Source of the DNA: Neptunomonas antarctica
GTDB taxonomy: Bacteria > Pseudomonadota > Gammaproteobacteria > Pseudomonadales > Balneatricaceae
NCBI RefSeq assembly: GCF_001305295.1
Contig: NZ_LJSI01000020.1
Span: 1 to 64,000 of the forward strand
Direction of reading: 5' to 3'
DNA length: 64,000 nucleotides
The translations under genes were made by a program, and so were the position numbers. Positions 1 to 13,396 of this stretch are shown piece by piece. Under the pieces are notes generated by a model. That model saw only the letters and a list, made by a program, of their open reading frames with translations, had not been told where the DNA came from and ran no database searches. Each line of letters opens with the position of its first letter. Position 1 is the stretch's first letter.

Positions 1-175
1 GAATCGACCCGACCGTCGACTCTATATTAATTACGACACCCCGTTTCAGGCCCCGCGTCGGATGCGAACCGATACCCACGACCTCGATATGGCCATCCGG
101 CATTACCTCGGCTACCAGGCACACCACTTTAGAGGTGCCGATATCCAGTGCAACGATCATATTAGCATCTGACAT
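1..175 (-). CDS. ftsA: Cell division protein FtsA, N-terminal fragment (cut by window edge)
   Basis: Only the first 58 codons are in the window. The reading frame starts at an ATG at 175 and gives MSDANMIVALDIGTSKVV, the actin-type phosphate-1 motif (DIGTSK) of FtsA, which tethers FtsZ to the membrane. It follows ftsQ by 6 bases as the last visible gene of the minus-strand dcw cluster, the position ftsA has in other gammaproteobacteria. Identity rests on the motif plus gene order. Confidence 0.93.
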   Translation of the reverse strand, partial: MSDANMIVALDIGTSKVVCLVAEVMPDGHIEVVGIGSHPTRGLKRGVVINIESTVGSI

Positions 176-181
176 ATTTTC

Positions 182-994
182 TTAACCCGCCTTAACCTGT
201 TCTTCTAGCTTACGCCACTTCACAGCAACGCCATTGGTATAACGAATATCTACTCTTTCAATTTGAGCTGCACGTGACGCCAACTCTTTTTTGTAAATAT
301 GTAAAAAACGCTGCAACCTCTCCCTTAACTGCTCCTTCCCGATAACCACTTCTATGCCGTTATCCAACAAAAGCGTCCAGGCACCCCGCGCTTCCATAGA
401 TAGACCTGTCATTTTAACATTTGCGCCCTGAAATAGCCGACTCAAATCGTGATACTGTGCCATCAAATGTTGTGTTTCTGTGGCCGGACCATTCAAAACG
501 GGCAAGTTTATGTATGCATCAGTTGCCGGAGGCCAAAAAATATCACCCTGGTGGTTTAGCAGACCTTTTAAACCCCACCGAGCCACCGGAATCTGCTCAC
601 CAATAATCACTTCTACGGCCGGTGGCCAATCTCGTCGAATCTGCGCACTATGCACCCATGGCTCATCAAGAATTGACTCATGTAAAGATTCAATATCAAT
701 ATTCATCAAGGGTGTGTTAATCCCCGCCGCTAGCTTCTCAGCCAAAACACGCTTATTCAGGTATTTTGTTGCTCCCAATATTCTGATTTCGGTGATGGGC
801 TTATCTAACCACGCCATCATCTGTCCATAAGCACTCAGCACTAAACTGCTGAAAATCAAAAATGCGGTTAATATCAATAACGGACGCCAATAACCTTCGG
901 ATTCCCGGACATCTGCCTCATCGTCATCCTTCGCTGCCATTGGAGGCAACGAGGATTGATCAAACACTTTCAGTCTATGGAGTCCTACCGCCAT
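182..994 (-). CDS. ftsQ: Cell division protein FtsQ
   Basis: A bitopic inner-membrane divisome protein of 270 residues that links FtsB/FtsL to the rest of the septal machinery. A short cytoplasmic N-terminus is followed by one membrane segment (about residues 37-57, LLILTAFLIFSSLVLSAYG). Next comes a periplasmic POTRA-type region (ITEIRILGATKYLNKRVLAEKL) and the FtsQ beta domain. The ATG at 994 lies one base after the ddlB stop codon, so the two genes are probably translationally coupled. Length and position between ddlB and ftsA are typical. Confidence 0.96.
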   Translation of the reverse strand: MAVGLHRLKVFDQSSLPPMAAKDDDEADVRESEGYWRPLLILTAFLIFSSLVLSAYGQMMAWLDKPITEIRILGATKYLNKRVLAEKLAAGINTPLMNIDIESLHESILDEPWVHSAQIRRDWPPAVEVIIGEQIPVARWGLKGLLNHQGDIFWPPATDAYINLPVLNGPATETQHLMAQYHDLSRLFQGANVKMTGLSMEARGAWTLLLDNGIEVVIGKEQLRERLQRFLHIYKKELASRAAQIERVDIRYTNGVAVKWRKLEEQVKAG

Positions 995-995
995 A

Positions 996-3378
<2,383 letters not shown>

Positions 3379-3382
<4 letters not shown>

Positions 3383-4458
3383 TTCATACTCTCCAGACAG
3401 ATTCTGGCAACCTGGTTACTGGCGTCGGGCTTTGCCACACTGCGTGCGTTAAGTGCCATTTTCGCCAGTGAACTACGATCTGCCTTGTTACGTAAAACCT
3501 CAATAATATCATCGACTTTCAAATCAGCTTGCTGGACGATCCATGCCGCGCCAACCTGCTCCAGATAATGGGCATTAGCCGTTTGATGGTCATCCACCGC
3601 AAATGGGAAAGGAATCAGCAACGCAGGTACACCGGCAATTGCCAACTCACTCACCGTTAACGCGCCCGACCGGCAGATAACAAGGTCAGCCCAGCCGTAT
3701 GCTTCATCCATATGTTCGATAAAAGCATCAACGCGCGCCTCAACCTGCAGCGCTTTGTATTTTTTCCGGGTTGCATCGATGTGCTGCTTACCCGTCTGAT
3801 GCCAGACATTCGGGCGCTCATCTGCACTTAGCTGCGCGAGCGCCTCAGGGACTAATTCATTAATACCTTTGGCACCCAGACTGCCGCCAACGATCAGCAA
3901 ATTTATCGAGCCACTTCGCGCCGCATAACGCTGCGCAGGCTCGGGCAGATCTAAAATAGCCCCTCGCACAGGATTACCCGTCTGCTCAACCTTAACGTTT
4001 GCTCCAAAAGCATCCGGAAATGCCACCAGAATACGCTGCGCCAATTTTGCTGAAATGCGATTAGTCATACCCGCAACCGCATTTTGTTCATGAATCACTA
4101 AAGGTATACCCAGCAATCGGGCCGCCACCGCACCGGGGCCAGAAGCAAAGCCCCCCATCCCCAGCACCACATCAGGTTTTACCAAACGCACGACCTTAAC
4201 CGCCTGCCAAATAGCTTTAAGCAATTTAAACGGAGCCAGCACTAAACTCAGCCGACCTTTACCGCGCAACCCCTGCACATCAATCGTATGCAAAGGAATA
4301 CCTGCGTTCGGCACCACCGTTGATTCAATACCTTTCTGCGTGCCCATCCAATGGATGGTAACGCCTTCTTGCTGCAGACAGTTGGCTGTGGCCAAAGCAG
4401 GAAACACATGGCCTCCGGTACCGCCTGCCATCACCAATGCTGTTTTATTACTTTTCAT
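3379..4458 (-). CDS. murG: UDP-GlcNAc:undecaprenyl-PP-MurNAc-pentapeptide transferase (lipid II synthase)
   Basis: A peripheral inner-membrane glycosyltransferase (GT-B fold) that converts lipid I to lipid II. The N-terminal G-loop [10 protein letters not shown] (residues 12-21), the second G-loop region [15 protein letters not shown], and the UDP-GlcNAc site ([23 protein letters not shown]) are all present in 359 residues. It overlaps the end of ftsW by 11 bases and murC by 4. Confidence 0.97.
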
Positions 4459-5749
4459 GACTACCCCTGATTGGTATAGATGAAGGGGGTTTCTTAGATG
4501 TTTTGTTAGCCGTCTTGTTAGGCATTCTCTTAGCCGACTTGGAAACTGTCTCTGAAGTACCCACTGATGCCGTCATTTCTGGCCCGGCAATCCTGAGTTT
4601 TTTCAATTCATAATCAACACGCAAAATAATGGCGATCATCACGCTACAGACCAACAAACTACTACCGCCATAACTCACTAGCGGTAAGGTCAGTCCTTTT
4701 GTAGGCAAAGCACCAACATTTACGCCAATATTAATTAATGCCTGTGCAGCAAAAATCAGCCCGAAACCGTAGGTGATATAGCCCATAAAAAACTGCTGTT
4801 GCTTTTCTGCCTGGCGGCCAATAATAAAAATCCGACAGATCATGATGCCGTATATAATCACCACCAGCAGAGCACCAACCAAACCGAACTCTTCGGCGAG
4901 CACTGAGTACACAAAATCCGTATGCGCCTCGGGTAAATAAAATAATTTCTGGACACTATTGCCCAGGCCTGTGCCAAACCACTCACCCCGACCAAAAGCG
5001 ATTTGGGCCTGTGATAGCTGATAACCACTACCAAACGGGTCAGCCCACGGGTCCTGAAACGATTTCAACCGAGCCATACGATACGGTTGCGCAACAGCCA
5101 TCACCACAATCATCCCGACGGCACACAACAACACCATGAGAAATTGGGCAAAACGCATCCCTCCGAGGAAAATCATCCCCATGACAGAACCCATCAATAC
5201 CACGGCTGCACCATAATCTGGCTCGACCAGTAACAAAGACACAAAAAAGGCTAACGGCAAAACCGGCTTAACCACACCGCCCCAACTGCTTCTCACCTCA
5301 GATAAGCGGCGCACCAGATACCCTGCAACGTAAATCACCATACAAAACTTCGCGATTTCGGAAGCCTGTAGGTTTAACAGCCCCAGACTAATCCAGCGAC
5401 GGCTACCATTCACTTCCCGACCTATCCCTGGAATCAGTACCAAAATCAATAAGACAAAACCGACCCCTAATAATATCGGACCATATTTCTCCCAATACTT
5501 AATAGGTATTCTGACGGCAACGATGGAAGCAACCATCGCTAATAAGATAAAAAAACCGTGCCTTGCTGCGAAAAAGAAAGGACCACCGAATTTTTCCGCC
5601 GCAACATCCATGGATGCCGAAGTAATCATCACAAAACCCGTCAACACTAACGCTATCGCCGGACCCAACAACCAAGGGTCAAAAGGTAAAACGCCCTGTT
5701 TAGGAAATGAAAACCAAGCAGGTTCTCGCAGAGCATTTACGGCATTCAT
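4448..5749 (-). CDS. ftsW: Septal peptidoglycan polymerase FtsW (SEDS family)
   Basis: An integral membrane glycosyltransferase that works with FtsI to polymerise septal lipid II. Its 433 residues contain about ten hydrophobic segments. SEDS signatures are visible in REVNGSRRWISLG and in the C-terminal GLTLPLVSYGGSSLL. The C-terminal tail of about 45 residues is polar and lysine-rich (MPNKTANKTSKKPP) and looks like a disordered cytoplasmic extension. It overlaps murD by 4 bases upstream and murG by 11 bases downstream. Confidence 0.96.
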   Translation of the reverse strand: MNAVNALREPAWFSFPKQGVLPFDPWLLGPAIALVLTGFVMITSASMDVAAEKFGGPFFFAARHGFFILLAMVASIVAVRIPIKYWEKYGPILLGVGFVLLILVLIPGIGREVNGSRRWISLGLLNLQASEIAKFCMVIYVAGYLVRRLSEVRSSWGGVVKPVLPLAFFVSLLLVEPDYGAAVVLMGSVMGMIFLGGMRFAQFLMVLLCAVGMIVVMAVAQPYRMARLKSFQDPWADPFGSGYQLSQAQIAFGRGEWFGTGLGNSVQKLFYLPEAHTDFVYSVLAEEFGLVGALLVVIIYGIMICRIFIIGRQAEKQQQFFMGYITYGFGLIFAAQALINIGVNVGALPTKGLTLPLVSYGGSSLLVCSVMIAIILRVDYELKKLRIAGPEMTASVGTSETVSKSAKRMPNKTANKTSKKPPSSIPIRGSHEK

Positions 5750-7155
5750 AACGCACTCACAGCGGCAACAAACTGATGCCCACGATCAGCATAACCCTTG
5801 AACATATCGAAACTGGCACACGCAGGAGAAAGCAGAATAATATCGCCGGGCAAAGCAACATTAACTGCACGCTGCACGGCGCTTTCTAATGTGTTTTCTA
5901 GCCGAATGTTCGCACTAGTTTTAGCCATACCCTCTGCCTTAACCGCACCTTGATTATCAGAAAGCGTCGCACGAATTTTTCCTGCATCTTGACCAATCAG
6001 TACTACTGCGCGTACATAACGATTTACTGGCACGATCAGATCATCGAAATCAGCACCTTTACCATCACCACCCGCGATCAAAACAATACGCTGCCCGGCG
6101 ACCAAACCAGCGCCAAGCCCATCAAGCGCTGCCACGGTTGCACCAACATTGGTACCTTTGGAATCATTATAAAAAGTCAGATCATTCTTTTTCGCAACCC
6201 ACTGACAACGATGTTCCAACCCACCAAATATTTTCAGGGTATCAAGCATCGCATCCATTGGAATATTAACGGCACGCCCTAACGCCAGTGCAGCCAATGC
6301 ATTAGCAACATTGTGTCGACCCGGCATTTTGATATCGCAGCTTCGCATCAATTTCTGATTACCTATTGCGAGCCACTCAACGGCAACGTCTGAACCTGAC
6401 TCAGCTTCATCAATCAGACCAAACACTTTCAAATCCGGCTTACTAAGACGATACCCCACTAATTCAACGCCTTTAGGCAATAAAGGATGAGTTAACGCAT
6501 CATCACGGTTTTCAACGGCACTACGACAACCACGAAAAACCCGATGTTTAGCCTGATAATACCCCTGCATGCCCTCGTAACGATCCAGATGATCAGGGCT
6601 AATGTTCAGTACGGTTGCCACCTGCGCACGCAGATCATGGACTGTTTCAAGCTGAAAACTAGACAACTCCAACACATACAGCGACTGTTCTCCCGCCGTC
6701 AGCATATCCAGTACCGGCGTGCCCAAATTACCACCGACACCGACATCAATGCCGGCCGTTTTTGCCATTTCACCCACCAGCGTCGTCACTGTGCTCTTAG
6801 CATTGGAGCCCGTAATGGCAACAATTGGCGCGCTAACTTCACGACAAAACAGATCAATATCACCAATCAGCGCCACACCACCGGCAACCGCCGCTTTGAT
6901 AGCCGGTAACTGCTGTGATACGCCAGGGCTGAGTATCAACTCACTGGCTTGCATAAGATAGACAGCATCCAACTCACCTAATCTAATATCGATCCCGACA
7001 AATTCTGTTTTAATCTCATCAAGATTGGGTGGATTATCGCGGGTATCAACTAACGCAAAACGTAGTCCTTTTTTCGCCAGATAACGCGCACAAGAAAGCC
7101 CGGTTTGCCCTAAACCGATCACTACCTTCAACTGATCTGACGTAATTAATGACAT
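5746..7155 (-). CDS. murD: UDP-N-acetylmuramoyl-L-alanine--D-glutamate ligase
   Basis: Adds D-glutamate to UDP-MurNAc-L-Ala. It is 469 residues, slightly longer than the E. coli enzyme. The N-terminal nucleotide-fold motif VVIGLGQTGLSCARYL (11-26), the ATP loop GSNAKST (116-122) and the C-terminal LLSPACASFDMFKGYADRG signature typical of MurD are all present. The start codon lies 61 bases downstream of mraY, the largest gap within this stretch of the cluster, and the stop overlaps the ftsW start. Confidence 0.97.
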   Translation of the reverse strand: MSLITSDQLKVVIGLGQTGLSCARYLAKKGLRFALVDTRDNPPNLDEIKTEFVGIDIRLGELDAVYLMQASELILSPGVSQQLPAIKAAVAGGVALIGDIDLFCREVSAPIVAITGSNAKSTVTTLVGEMAKTAGIDVGVGGNLGTPVLDMLTAGEQSLYVLELSSFQLETVHDLRAQVATVLNISPDHLDRYEGMQGYYQAKHRVFRGCRSAVENRDDALTHPLLPKGVELVGYRLSKPDLKVFGLIDEAESGSDVAVEWLAIGNQKLMRSCDIKMPGRHNVANALAALALGRAVNIPMDAMLDTLKIFGGLEHRCQWVAKKNDLTFYNDSKGTNVGATVAALDGLGAGLVAGQRIVLIAGGDGKGADFDDLIVPVNRYVRAVVLIGQDAGKIRATLSDNQGAVKAEGMAKTSANIRLENTLESAVQRAVNVALPGDIILLSPACASFDMFKGYADRGHQFVAAVSAL

Positions 7156-7216
7156 TCGTTTTCCTGCTATTTGTCTTTTAATATCAAATTTACTAACTAA
7201 CTTTTGTTATCTTTGA

Positions 7217-8299
7217 CTAACGTAATTTTAGCGTCGCTAAACCCACCAGCACCAAGATAACGGTAATAATCCAGAAACGAACAATGACACGCGGTTCTGG
7301 CCAGCCTTTTAATTCAAAATGATGGTGTATGGGTGCCATCCTGAAAATTCGCCGCCCGGTCAGCTTATAAGAAGCAACTTGCAGGATGACCGACACCGTT
7401 TCCATAACAAATACACCCCCCATAATCACCAGCACCAATTCCTGGCGAACCACCACAGCGACGGTACCCAATGCCGCGCCTAACGCTAACGCACCTACAT
7501 CTCCCATAAAAACCTGAGCGGGATAGGTGTTAAACCACAGAAACCCCAAACCGGCACCCACAATGGCGCCACAAAATACAATTAACTCACCTGACCCTGC
7601 GATATAAGGAATATTCAGATAATCCGCAAAACGAATATGCCCACTCAGATACGCAAAAACAGCCAACGCACCGGCCACCATCACCGTGGGCATAATAGCC
7701 AAACCATCAAGCCCGTCTGTCAGATTCACAGCGTTTGATGTGCCCACGATAACGAAATAGGTAAACACAATGAAAAAGATGCCCATATCGATCGCAACAT
7801 CTTTAAATATCGGTACGATTAACTGCGTTTCTGCCGGTGTCTGTGCGGTAAAATACAAGACACAGGCGGCACCCAGGCCACCCACCGACTGCCATAAATA
7901 TTTCCACCGCGCCGGTAAGCCTCTGGAGTTTTTCTCAACCACTTTACGCCAGTCATCAACCCAGCCAACGGCACCAAAAATCAGTGTCACTATCAAAACA
8001 ATCCAGACGTAGCGATTAGACAAATCAGCCCACAGCAGCGTACTGACGGCGATTGACAAAATAATTAACGCGCCGCCCATGGTCGGCGTTCCCGCTTTAC
8101 TCAAATGAGACTGCGGGCCGTCATTACGTACCGACTGGCCAATCTGTTTTTCTTTTAAATAACGGATCAACTTAGGACCGATAAAAAGTGAAATAGACAG
8201 CGCGGTTAATACCCCCAAAATCCCTCTTAAGGTCAGATACTTAAAGACAGCAACTGCCGAGAAATACTCCGTAAGATAATCAGCCAGAATTAGCAACAT
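7217..8299 (-). CDS. mraY: Phospho-N-acetylmuramoyl-pentapeptide transferase
   Basis: An integral membrane enzyme that transfers phospho-MurNAc-pentapeptide to undecaprenyl phosphate, giving lipid I. At 360 residues it matches the E. coli length. It has about ten membrane segments and the family motifs [13 protein letters not shown], the aspartate-rich [23 protein letters not shown] and the histidine-rich [15 protein letters not shown] clear ribosome-binding site (AGAGG) precedes the ATG. It sits 5 bases after murF. Confidence 0.97.
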   Translation of the reverse strand: MLLILADYLTEYFSAVAVFKYLTLRGILGVLTALSISLFIGPKLIRYLKEKQIGQSVRNDGPQSHLSKAGTPTMGGALIILSIAVSTLLWADLSNRYVWIVLIVTLIFGAVGWVDDWRKVVEKNSRGLPARWKYLWQSVGGLGAACVLYFTAQTPAETQLIVPIFKDVAIDMGIFFIVFTYFVIVGTSNAVNLTDGLDGLAIMPTVMVAGALAVFAYLSGHIRFADYLNIPYIAGSGELIVFCGAIVGAGLGFLWFNTYPAQVFMGDVGALALGAALGTVAVVVRQELVLVIMGGVFVMETVSVILQVASYKLTGRRIFRMAPIHHHFELKGWPEPRVIVRFWIITVILVLVGLATLKLR

Positions 8300-8304
8300 C
8301 TCTT

Positions 8305-9711
8305 TTACACCTCTTCCGTTAAACGGCTAACAACTTTATCCATCCCGGCGCTGCGGGACCCTTTAATCAAGATCACCATGCCGGGATGCGCACATGGACG
8401 AATCATATTTACTAAGCTTTGCTGGTCGGAAAAATGCTCAGCCATCAAGCCTTGTGCGTCTTGATAACCTTCAACAGCGGCTTTACTTAAAGGCCCGACA
8501 GCCAATAATTTATCAATCTTGTGTTCTGCTGCAAACTGCCCGATATCACGATGCATTTGCTCAGCATCAGCGCCTAGCTCACCCATATCTCCCAAGATCA
8601 AAACCCGTTCGCCTTTTAATTCATTTAGTACCTGTATTGCCGCCTTAACTGAACCGGGATTTGCGTTATAACTATCATCAATAACACGCGCCCCCATAAC
8701 ACCCTCAAGACTACACATCCGACCTTTCACTGCCTGAAACCGCCCTAAACCCGCTGCAGCTAATGAGAGAGGCAATCCCGCCGCTACCGTTAACGCCGCC
8801 GCGGCCAAAGCATTCGACACATTGTGACGCCCCATGACATTCAGATGGACGCTTTCACATTCGTCATCATGACTCAACGTAAAGCTGTAACAACCGTTAT
8901 CATGCTGCAATAACTGAAGCGCTTTAATGTCTGCATCCGGTACATTCTGCGCGAAGCTAATGATGCGTCTATCGCCGCTGCGTTTAATCCACTGATCGGC
9001 ATGCGGGTCGTCCCGATTAATAACTGCGATACCCACCGCACTTAATGCGTCGTAAATTTCACCTTTCGCTTCAACAACGCCCTGTAAAGAGCCAAACCCA
9101 GCCAGATGCGCACCCATTGCATTACTAATCAATGCAATATCAGGATGCGCCAGATGCGCGGAATAAGCGATCTCGCCTGCGCCACTCGCACCCATTTCAA
9201 TCACAGCGTATTGATCACCGCCAGACAGACTTAACAGTGTAAGCGGCACGCCGATCTCATTATTAAGATTACCCTTCGTCGCCAGCACCTGGCCGGCACC
9301 TGACAGAATTTCAGCCAGCATCTCTTTCACGGTGGTTTTACCACTACTACCAGTGATAGCGAACAACGTACCCTCAAAAAAAGTGCGATTATATTCGGCT
9401 ATTTTCCCTAAAGCGATACGGGTATCAGTAACGATCAGCTGAGGAATATCGACATTAAGTTCGTGATCGACAACCAGAGCGACAGCCCCTGCTGCTTTGG
9501 CCTGCTCCGCAAAATCGTGTGCATCAAAACGCTCACCTTTGAGCGCAACAAACAGATCACCTACGCTGATGGCACGCGTGTCTGTAGTGACGCGCAAAAA
9601 TTCAACATCCTGATGTGACTTGTTTTCAAGATGCGACTTACTTTCAAGACTTACTAGCCTGGCATCTAATACATCAACCAATGCGCTGATCCGGCAACGA
9701 TTTAATATCAT
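8305..9711 (-). CDS. murF: UDP-MurNAc-tripeptide--D-alanyl-D-alanine ligase
   Basis: Adds the D-Ala-D-Ala made by DdlB to complete the UDP-MurNAc-pentapeptide. The protein has 468 residues with the ATP loop GSSGKTT (121-127) and the motif [17 protein letters not shown] typical of MurF. The ATG overlaps the murE stop by 4 bases, and an AGGAGA ribosome-binding site lies inside the end of murE. The first 35 residues carry a short serine/histidine-rich stretch ([15 protein letters not shown]) of no known role. Confidence 0.97.
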   Translation of the reverse strand: MILNRCRISALVDVLDARLVSLESKSHLENKSHQDVEFLRVTTDTRAISVGDLFVALKGERFDAHDFAEQAKAAGAVALVVDHELNVDIPQLIVTDTRIALGKIAEYNRTFFEGTLFAITGSSGKTTVKEMLAEILSGAGQVLATKGNLNNEIGVPLTLLSLSGGDQYAVIEMGASGAGEIAYSAHLAHPDIALISNAMGAHLAGFGSLQGVVEAKGEIYDALSAVGIAVINRDDPHADQWIKRSGDRRIISFAQNVPDADIKALQLLQHDNGCYSFTLSHDDECESVHLNVMGRHNVSNALAAAALTVAAGLPLSLAAAGLGRFQAVKGRMCSLEGVMGARVIDDSYNANPGSVKAAIQVLNELKGERVLILGDMGELGADAEQMHRDIGQFAAEHKIDKLLAVGPLSKAAVEGYQDAQGLMAEHFSDQQSLVNMIRPCAHPGMVILIKGSRSAGMDKVVSRLTEEV

Positions 9712-11267
9712 GCGTCAACGTCTCCTAACAGACTTTCAACGACAACTTTGTCACTGAACGGGTATTTAACACCCATGATCTCTTGATAATCTTCATGCCC
9801 TTTACCCGCAACTAAAACCAAATCCTCAGCACTTGCCTGCTGCATCGCCATGTTGATTGCTTCGTATCGATCGGCCAGCGTAACTACCTGCCCCGGCCGA
9901 TTAAAACCCCGCATAATCATCTCAATAATAGCGTCGGGGGATTCGGTACGCGGATTATCACTGGTAACAACAACACGATCAGCAAACTGTTCAGCAATGG
10001 CAGCCATTTCTGCTCTTTTGCCGGTATCGCGATCACCGCCGCAACCAAACACAATCCATAACTGTTGCGAACAGTGTTTCCGCGCTGCTAATAGTGCTTT
10101 TTCAAGCGCATCAGGTGTATGCGCGTAATCGATGACAACGGCTGGTCGCCCTGCACACGTCAAACATTCCATACGCCCAGGCACAGCAGACACCTGCGCC
10201 ATCGCCATTTCAATCTGCGCTGCAGACAAGTCCAACTGACTTAATACTGACACCGTTAACAATAAGTTAGATACATTAAAATCACCCACAACAGGCGCCT
10301 CAAAGCGAACCCTGCCGCCTGGAATTGTTAGCGACAATTGAACGCCTAGGCGGCTTAACACGCACTGATTAACAGCAACATCAGCTTGTTTAAGCACTCC
10401 GCTATTTAACTCTGTGTTAGTAAGTTGCGTATTATTCAGATCCGAGCTAAACAGACAGAACGGCACGTTACCTGCGGTTAGCTGCCGGGCCAGTTGACGG
10501 CCGAAATCATCATCTGCATTCAAAACGATATTGCGTTTTTTGTGCACTACGCCAATAGCAACATTCTTAGTTGTAAATAAGAGCGACTTAGCCTCGGCAT
10601 AAGCATCCATAGAGCCATGATAATCCAGATGATCACGACTGAGGTTTGTCAACGCCACCACATCAAACTGAACGCCAGAAACACGCCCCTGATCCAGCGC
10701 GTGCGAACTCACTTCCATCACCACTGCTTGCGCACCCTGAGCATAAAAATCAGACAGTAAGCGCTGCACAGTAATCGCATCGGGGGTGGTATGCGTCGCC
10801 GTATTTAATGCATCAGGAAAACCATTACCTACCGTGCCGATCAGCGCCGTTTTTGTACCTAATGCAGTTAATGCCTGTGCTATATAATGCGCACAGGACG
10901 TTTTGCCGTTAGTGCCGGTCACACCGATCAACGTCATTTTCGTACTGGGTTGACCGAGCATTGCCGCGGCAAAAACACCGGCTTTATCAGCCAAATTTTC
11001 TATTCGAATAACAGGAATACCAAAACAACTAAGGTCATCCTGCGATGTTGTCCAAGCTTCAACTACAGCAGCAATAGCACCGGCATCGACCGCCTGCTCG
11101 ATAAAATCAACACCGCGATGAGTGATGCCATCACGCGCGACAAAAAGATCACCCGGCTGAACATGGCGACTATCCGAGGAGAGCCCCATTACCTTACAAT
11201 TTGCCGCCGCATGATCGGGAGCAACAATAGAAAGCGCTTGTAATGTGGTTGGCATAAATTTAATCAT
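9708..11267 (-). CDS. murE: UDP-MurNAc-L-alanyl-D-glutamate--meso-diaminopimelate ligase
   Basis: Adds the third stem-peptide residue. The DNPR signature (in VTSDNPRTESPD) is the meso-diaminopimelate specificity motif, so this organism makes DAP-type, Gram-negative peptidoglycan. The ATP loop GTNGKTS is at 118-124. At 519 residues it is about 25 longer than the E. coli protein; part of the difference is an insert near residues 245-290. The ATG overlaps the ftsI stop by 4 bases. An internal ATG 12 bases further on is an alternative start. Confidence 0.97.
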   Translation of the reverse strand: MIKFMPTTLQALSIVAPDHAAANCKVMGLSSDSRHVQPGDLFVARDGITHRGVDFIEQAVDAGAIAAVVEAWTTSQDDLSCFGIPVIRIENLADKAGVFAAAMLGQPSTKMTLIGVTGTNGKTSCAHYIAQALTALGTKTALIGTVGNGFPDALNTATHTTPDAITVQRLLSDFYAQGAQAVVMEVSSHALDQGRVSGVQFDVVALTNLSRDHLDYHGSMDAYAEAKSLLFTTKNVAIGVVHKKRNIVLNADDDFGRQLARQLTAGNVPFCLFSSDLNNTQLTNTELNSGVLKQADVAVNQCVLSRLGVQLSLTIPGGRVRFEAPVVGDFNVSNLLLTVSVLSQLDLSAAQIEMAMAQVSAVPGRMECLTCAGRPAVVIDYAHTPDALEKALLAARKHCSQQLWIVFGCGGDRDTGKRAEMAAIAEQFADRVVVTSDNPRTESPDAIIEMIMRGFNRPGQVVTLADRYEAINMAMQQASAEDLVLVAGKGHEDYQEIMGVKYPFSDKVVVESLLGDVDA

Positions 11268-12982
11268 TTCATCACGACCGTATCTTTCGGATCATCCGGC
11301 CACTGGTCAGGCGTCACATTCATCAAACGTAATGCGTTACTTGAAACACGCGAAAATATAGGCGCGGCAACTAAGCCACCGTAATACTCCTGACCTTTTG
11401 GATTATTCACCATCACAACAACAACGAATCGCGGATCAGAAACCGGAACAATACCCGCGAACACAGAAAGGTACTTGTCATCCGCATAACCACCCTGGCT
11501 ACTCTTATGAACGGTGCCGGTTTTACCCGCTACACGATAACCATACACAGCAGCACGACGTCCTGTACCACCCGTCTGAGTAACCGTTTCCATCATGCCC
11601 AGCACTGCTTTTGAAATCGCCGCAGGCATGACCCGGTTACCCTTAACCACACCCTCTTGTTTTAACAAACTAACAGGCAGAACCACGCCATCATTAGCCA
11701 ACGGCAAGTACGCCTGTGCCAATTGCAATGGCGTTACTGATAAGCCATAGCCGTAAGACATAGTGGCCCGTTCAACCACGCGTTTTGGTGCATAATAAGG
11801 GAGGCTACCATTACGCTCTCCGGGAAATCCGGTACCCGAAGGCTGCCCCATACCGACATTATGAAACAGGTTACGGATGGCATCTTCATGTAAGCTCAGT
11901 GCGATTTTTGTTGCACCAACGTTACTCGATTTAGTGATGATTGATGTTAAATCCAGCTTTCCATAATCACGGTGATCGCGAATCGTATTGCCACGTACGC
12001 GAATATAACCCGGCGACGTATCGACAATGGAATCAACGCTATACTTACCACTCATTAATGCCGCAGAGATAGTTAAAGGCTTGACGGTAGAACCGGGTTC
12101 AAACAGATCCGTAAGCGCACGATTACGCAATCCGGCCAAGTTCATTTTACTGCGGTCATTGGGGTTATAGGAGGGCTGGTTGACCATCGCTAACACCTCT
12201 CCTGTTCGCGCATCCAGAACCACAACAGAAGCAGAATCTGCTTTATGTACCTGAACCGCAGCCTTCAATTCACGATACGCCATATACTGAAGACGCAAGT
12301 CGATACTTAGCTGTAGATCCTGACCAGGCTTAGCGTGCTCAATAGATTTAATATGTTTAATGGTCCGCCCAAGACGGTCCTGCATGACCAGTTTACGACC
12401 CGGTTCACCGTGCAATACATCATTATAAGCCAGCTCCATACCTTCCTGACCTTCGCCGTCCATTCCGGTAAATCCAACCAGATGAGTTGAGACCTCACCT
12501 GCCGGGTAGTAGCGTTTATACGCAACATCAACATGAATACCCGGCACATTAAGTGCATCAATTTGATCAGCTAGTTCGGGTGTCACCTGGCGTTTTAGAT
12601 AGATAAATTGACGTTCGACATCTTTTTCAAGATCAGAAACCAAATCGCCACGTTTCATATCCAACAAAAAGGCCAGCCTTGCCATTCCCCGGTGATGCGT
12701 ATCTGCTTTACTTGGATCAGCCCAAATAGTGGCTACCGGCGCACTCACCGCCAATGGCTCACCATTTCTATCTGTGATCAGGCCACGATGAGCAGGAATC
12801 AAGGTCGTTCGCAAACTACGGGCATCACCCTGACGCTGTAAAAAATCCTGATCAAGCGTATACAATGAAACCAGCTTTGTAACAATACCACCCGCGACCA
12901 GAAGCAAAAGCACTGACATAAGAATCAATCGCCAGCTGCGTCCCGCAGACTCAACAATAACAGGAGCTGTATTATCGCTCAT
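11264..12982 (-). CDS. ftsI: Septal peptidoglycan transpeptidase FtsI (PBP3)
   Basis: Class B penicillin-binding protein that cross-links septal peptidoglycan together with FtsW. Counting from the ATG at 12982 (572 residues), one membrane anchor lies at about 18-40, followed by the PBP dimerisation domain and the transpeptidase domain. The catalytic serine box STVK is at 298-301, SSN at about 356 and KTG at about 487. An upstream in-frame TTG at 12991 is possible but less likely. The gene overlaps the 3' end of ftsL by 11 bases. Confidence 0.96.
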   Translation of the reverse strand: MSDNTAPVIVESAGRSWRLILMSVLLLLVAGGIVTKLVSLYTLDQDFLQRQGDARSLRTTLIPAHRGLITDRNGEPLAVSAPVATIWADPSKADTHHRGMARLAFLLDMKRGDLVSDLEKDVERQFIYLKRQVTPELADQIDALNVPGIHVDVAYKRYYPAGEVSTHLVGFTGMDGEGQEGMELAYNDVLHGEPGRKLVMQDRLGRTIKHIKSIEHAKPGQDLQLSIDLRLQYMAYRELKAAVQVHKADSASVVVLDARTGEVLAMVNQPSYNPNDRSKMNLAGLRNRALTDLFEPGSTVKPLTISAALMSGKYSVDSIVDTSPGYIRVRGNTIRDHRDYGKLDLTSIITKSSNVGATKIALSLHEDAIRNLFHNVGMGQPSGTGFPGERNGSLPYYAPKRVVERATMSYGYGLSVTPLQLAQAYLPLANDGVVLPVSLLKQEGVVKGNRVMPAAISKAVLGMMETVTQTGGTGRRAAVYGYRVAGKTGTVHKSSQGGYADDKYLSVFAGIVPVSDPRFVVVVMVNNPKGQEYYGGLVAAPIFSRVSSNALRLMNVTPDQWPDDPKDTVVMK

Positions 12983-13376
12983 ACTGAACAATCTCGATCA
13001 TACTCGGCTGCGGCGCTATCATATTCAACTGTTTTGATGCCACACGCTCAACTCGGTTATTCGCACCTAACGCACTTTGCTCTAGCAGTAACTGGCCCCA
13101 CTCAACTTGAAAGCCATCCCACTGCTGAACAATAATTTGCTGTTTATTAAAAAGATTCCTATATTGAAAAGCCTCATACGTAACAGCCAAAGCACTACAC
13201 ACAATAAGAACAACCAAAATGGCAACAACAAATACAGGACGAGCCACAGCCTCAACACTTAGCATCGGTTGTGGTATTGCTTCCTTCTCTTTGTTTCTGC
13301 TTAACCATTTTGGTGTGGAAAACAAAATGCGCACCTTTAATGACGAGACAAATGACGATATGAATGACGACGACAT
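12972..13376 (-). CDS. ftsL: Cell division protein FtsL
   Basis: A small bitopic divisome protein (134 residues) that pairs with FtsB and FtsQ. It has a cytoplasmic N-terminus of about 45 residues, one membrane segment (PVFVVAILVVLIVCSALAV) and a periplasmic stretch with coiled-coil character (NLFNKQQIIVQQWDGFQVEWGQLLLEQSAL) ending in the conserved IAPQPSMIEIV-type tail. FtsL proteins are poorly conserved, so the call leans on architecture plus the position between rsmH and ftsI. Confidence 0.9.
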   Translation of the reverse strand: MSSSFISSFVSSLKVRILFSTPKWLSRNKEKEAIPQPMLSVEAVARPVFVVAILVVLIVCSALAVTYEAFQYRNLFNKQQIIVQQWDGFQVEWGQLLLEQSALGANNRVERVASKQLNMIAPQPSMIEIVQYER

Positions 13377-13396
13377 GCTAACGCTACCCTGTCGTA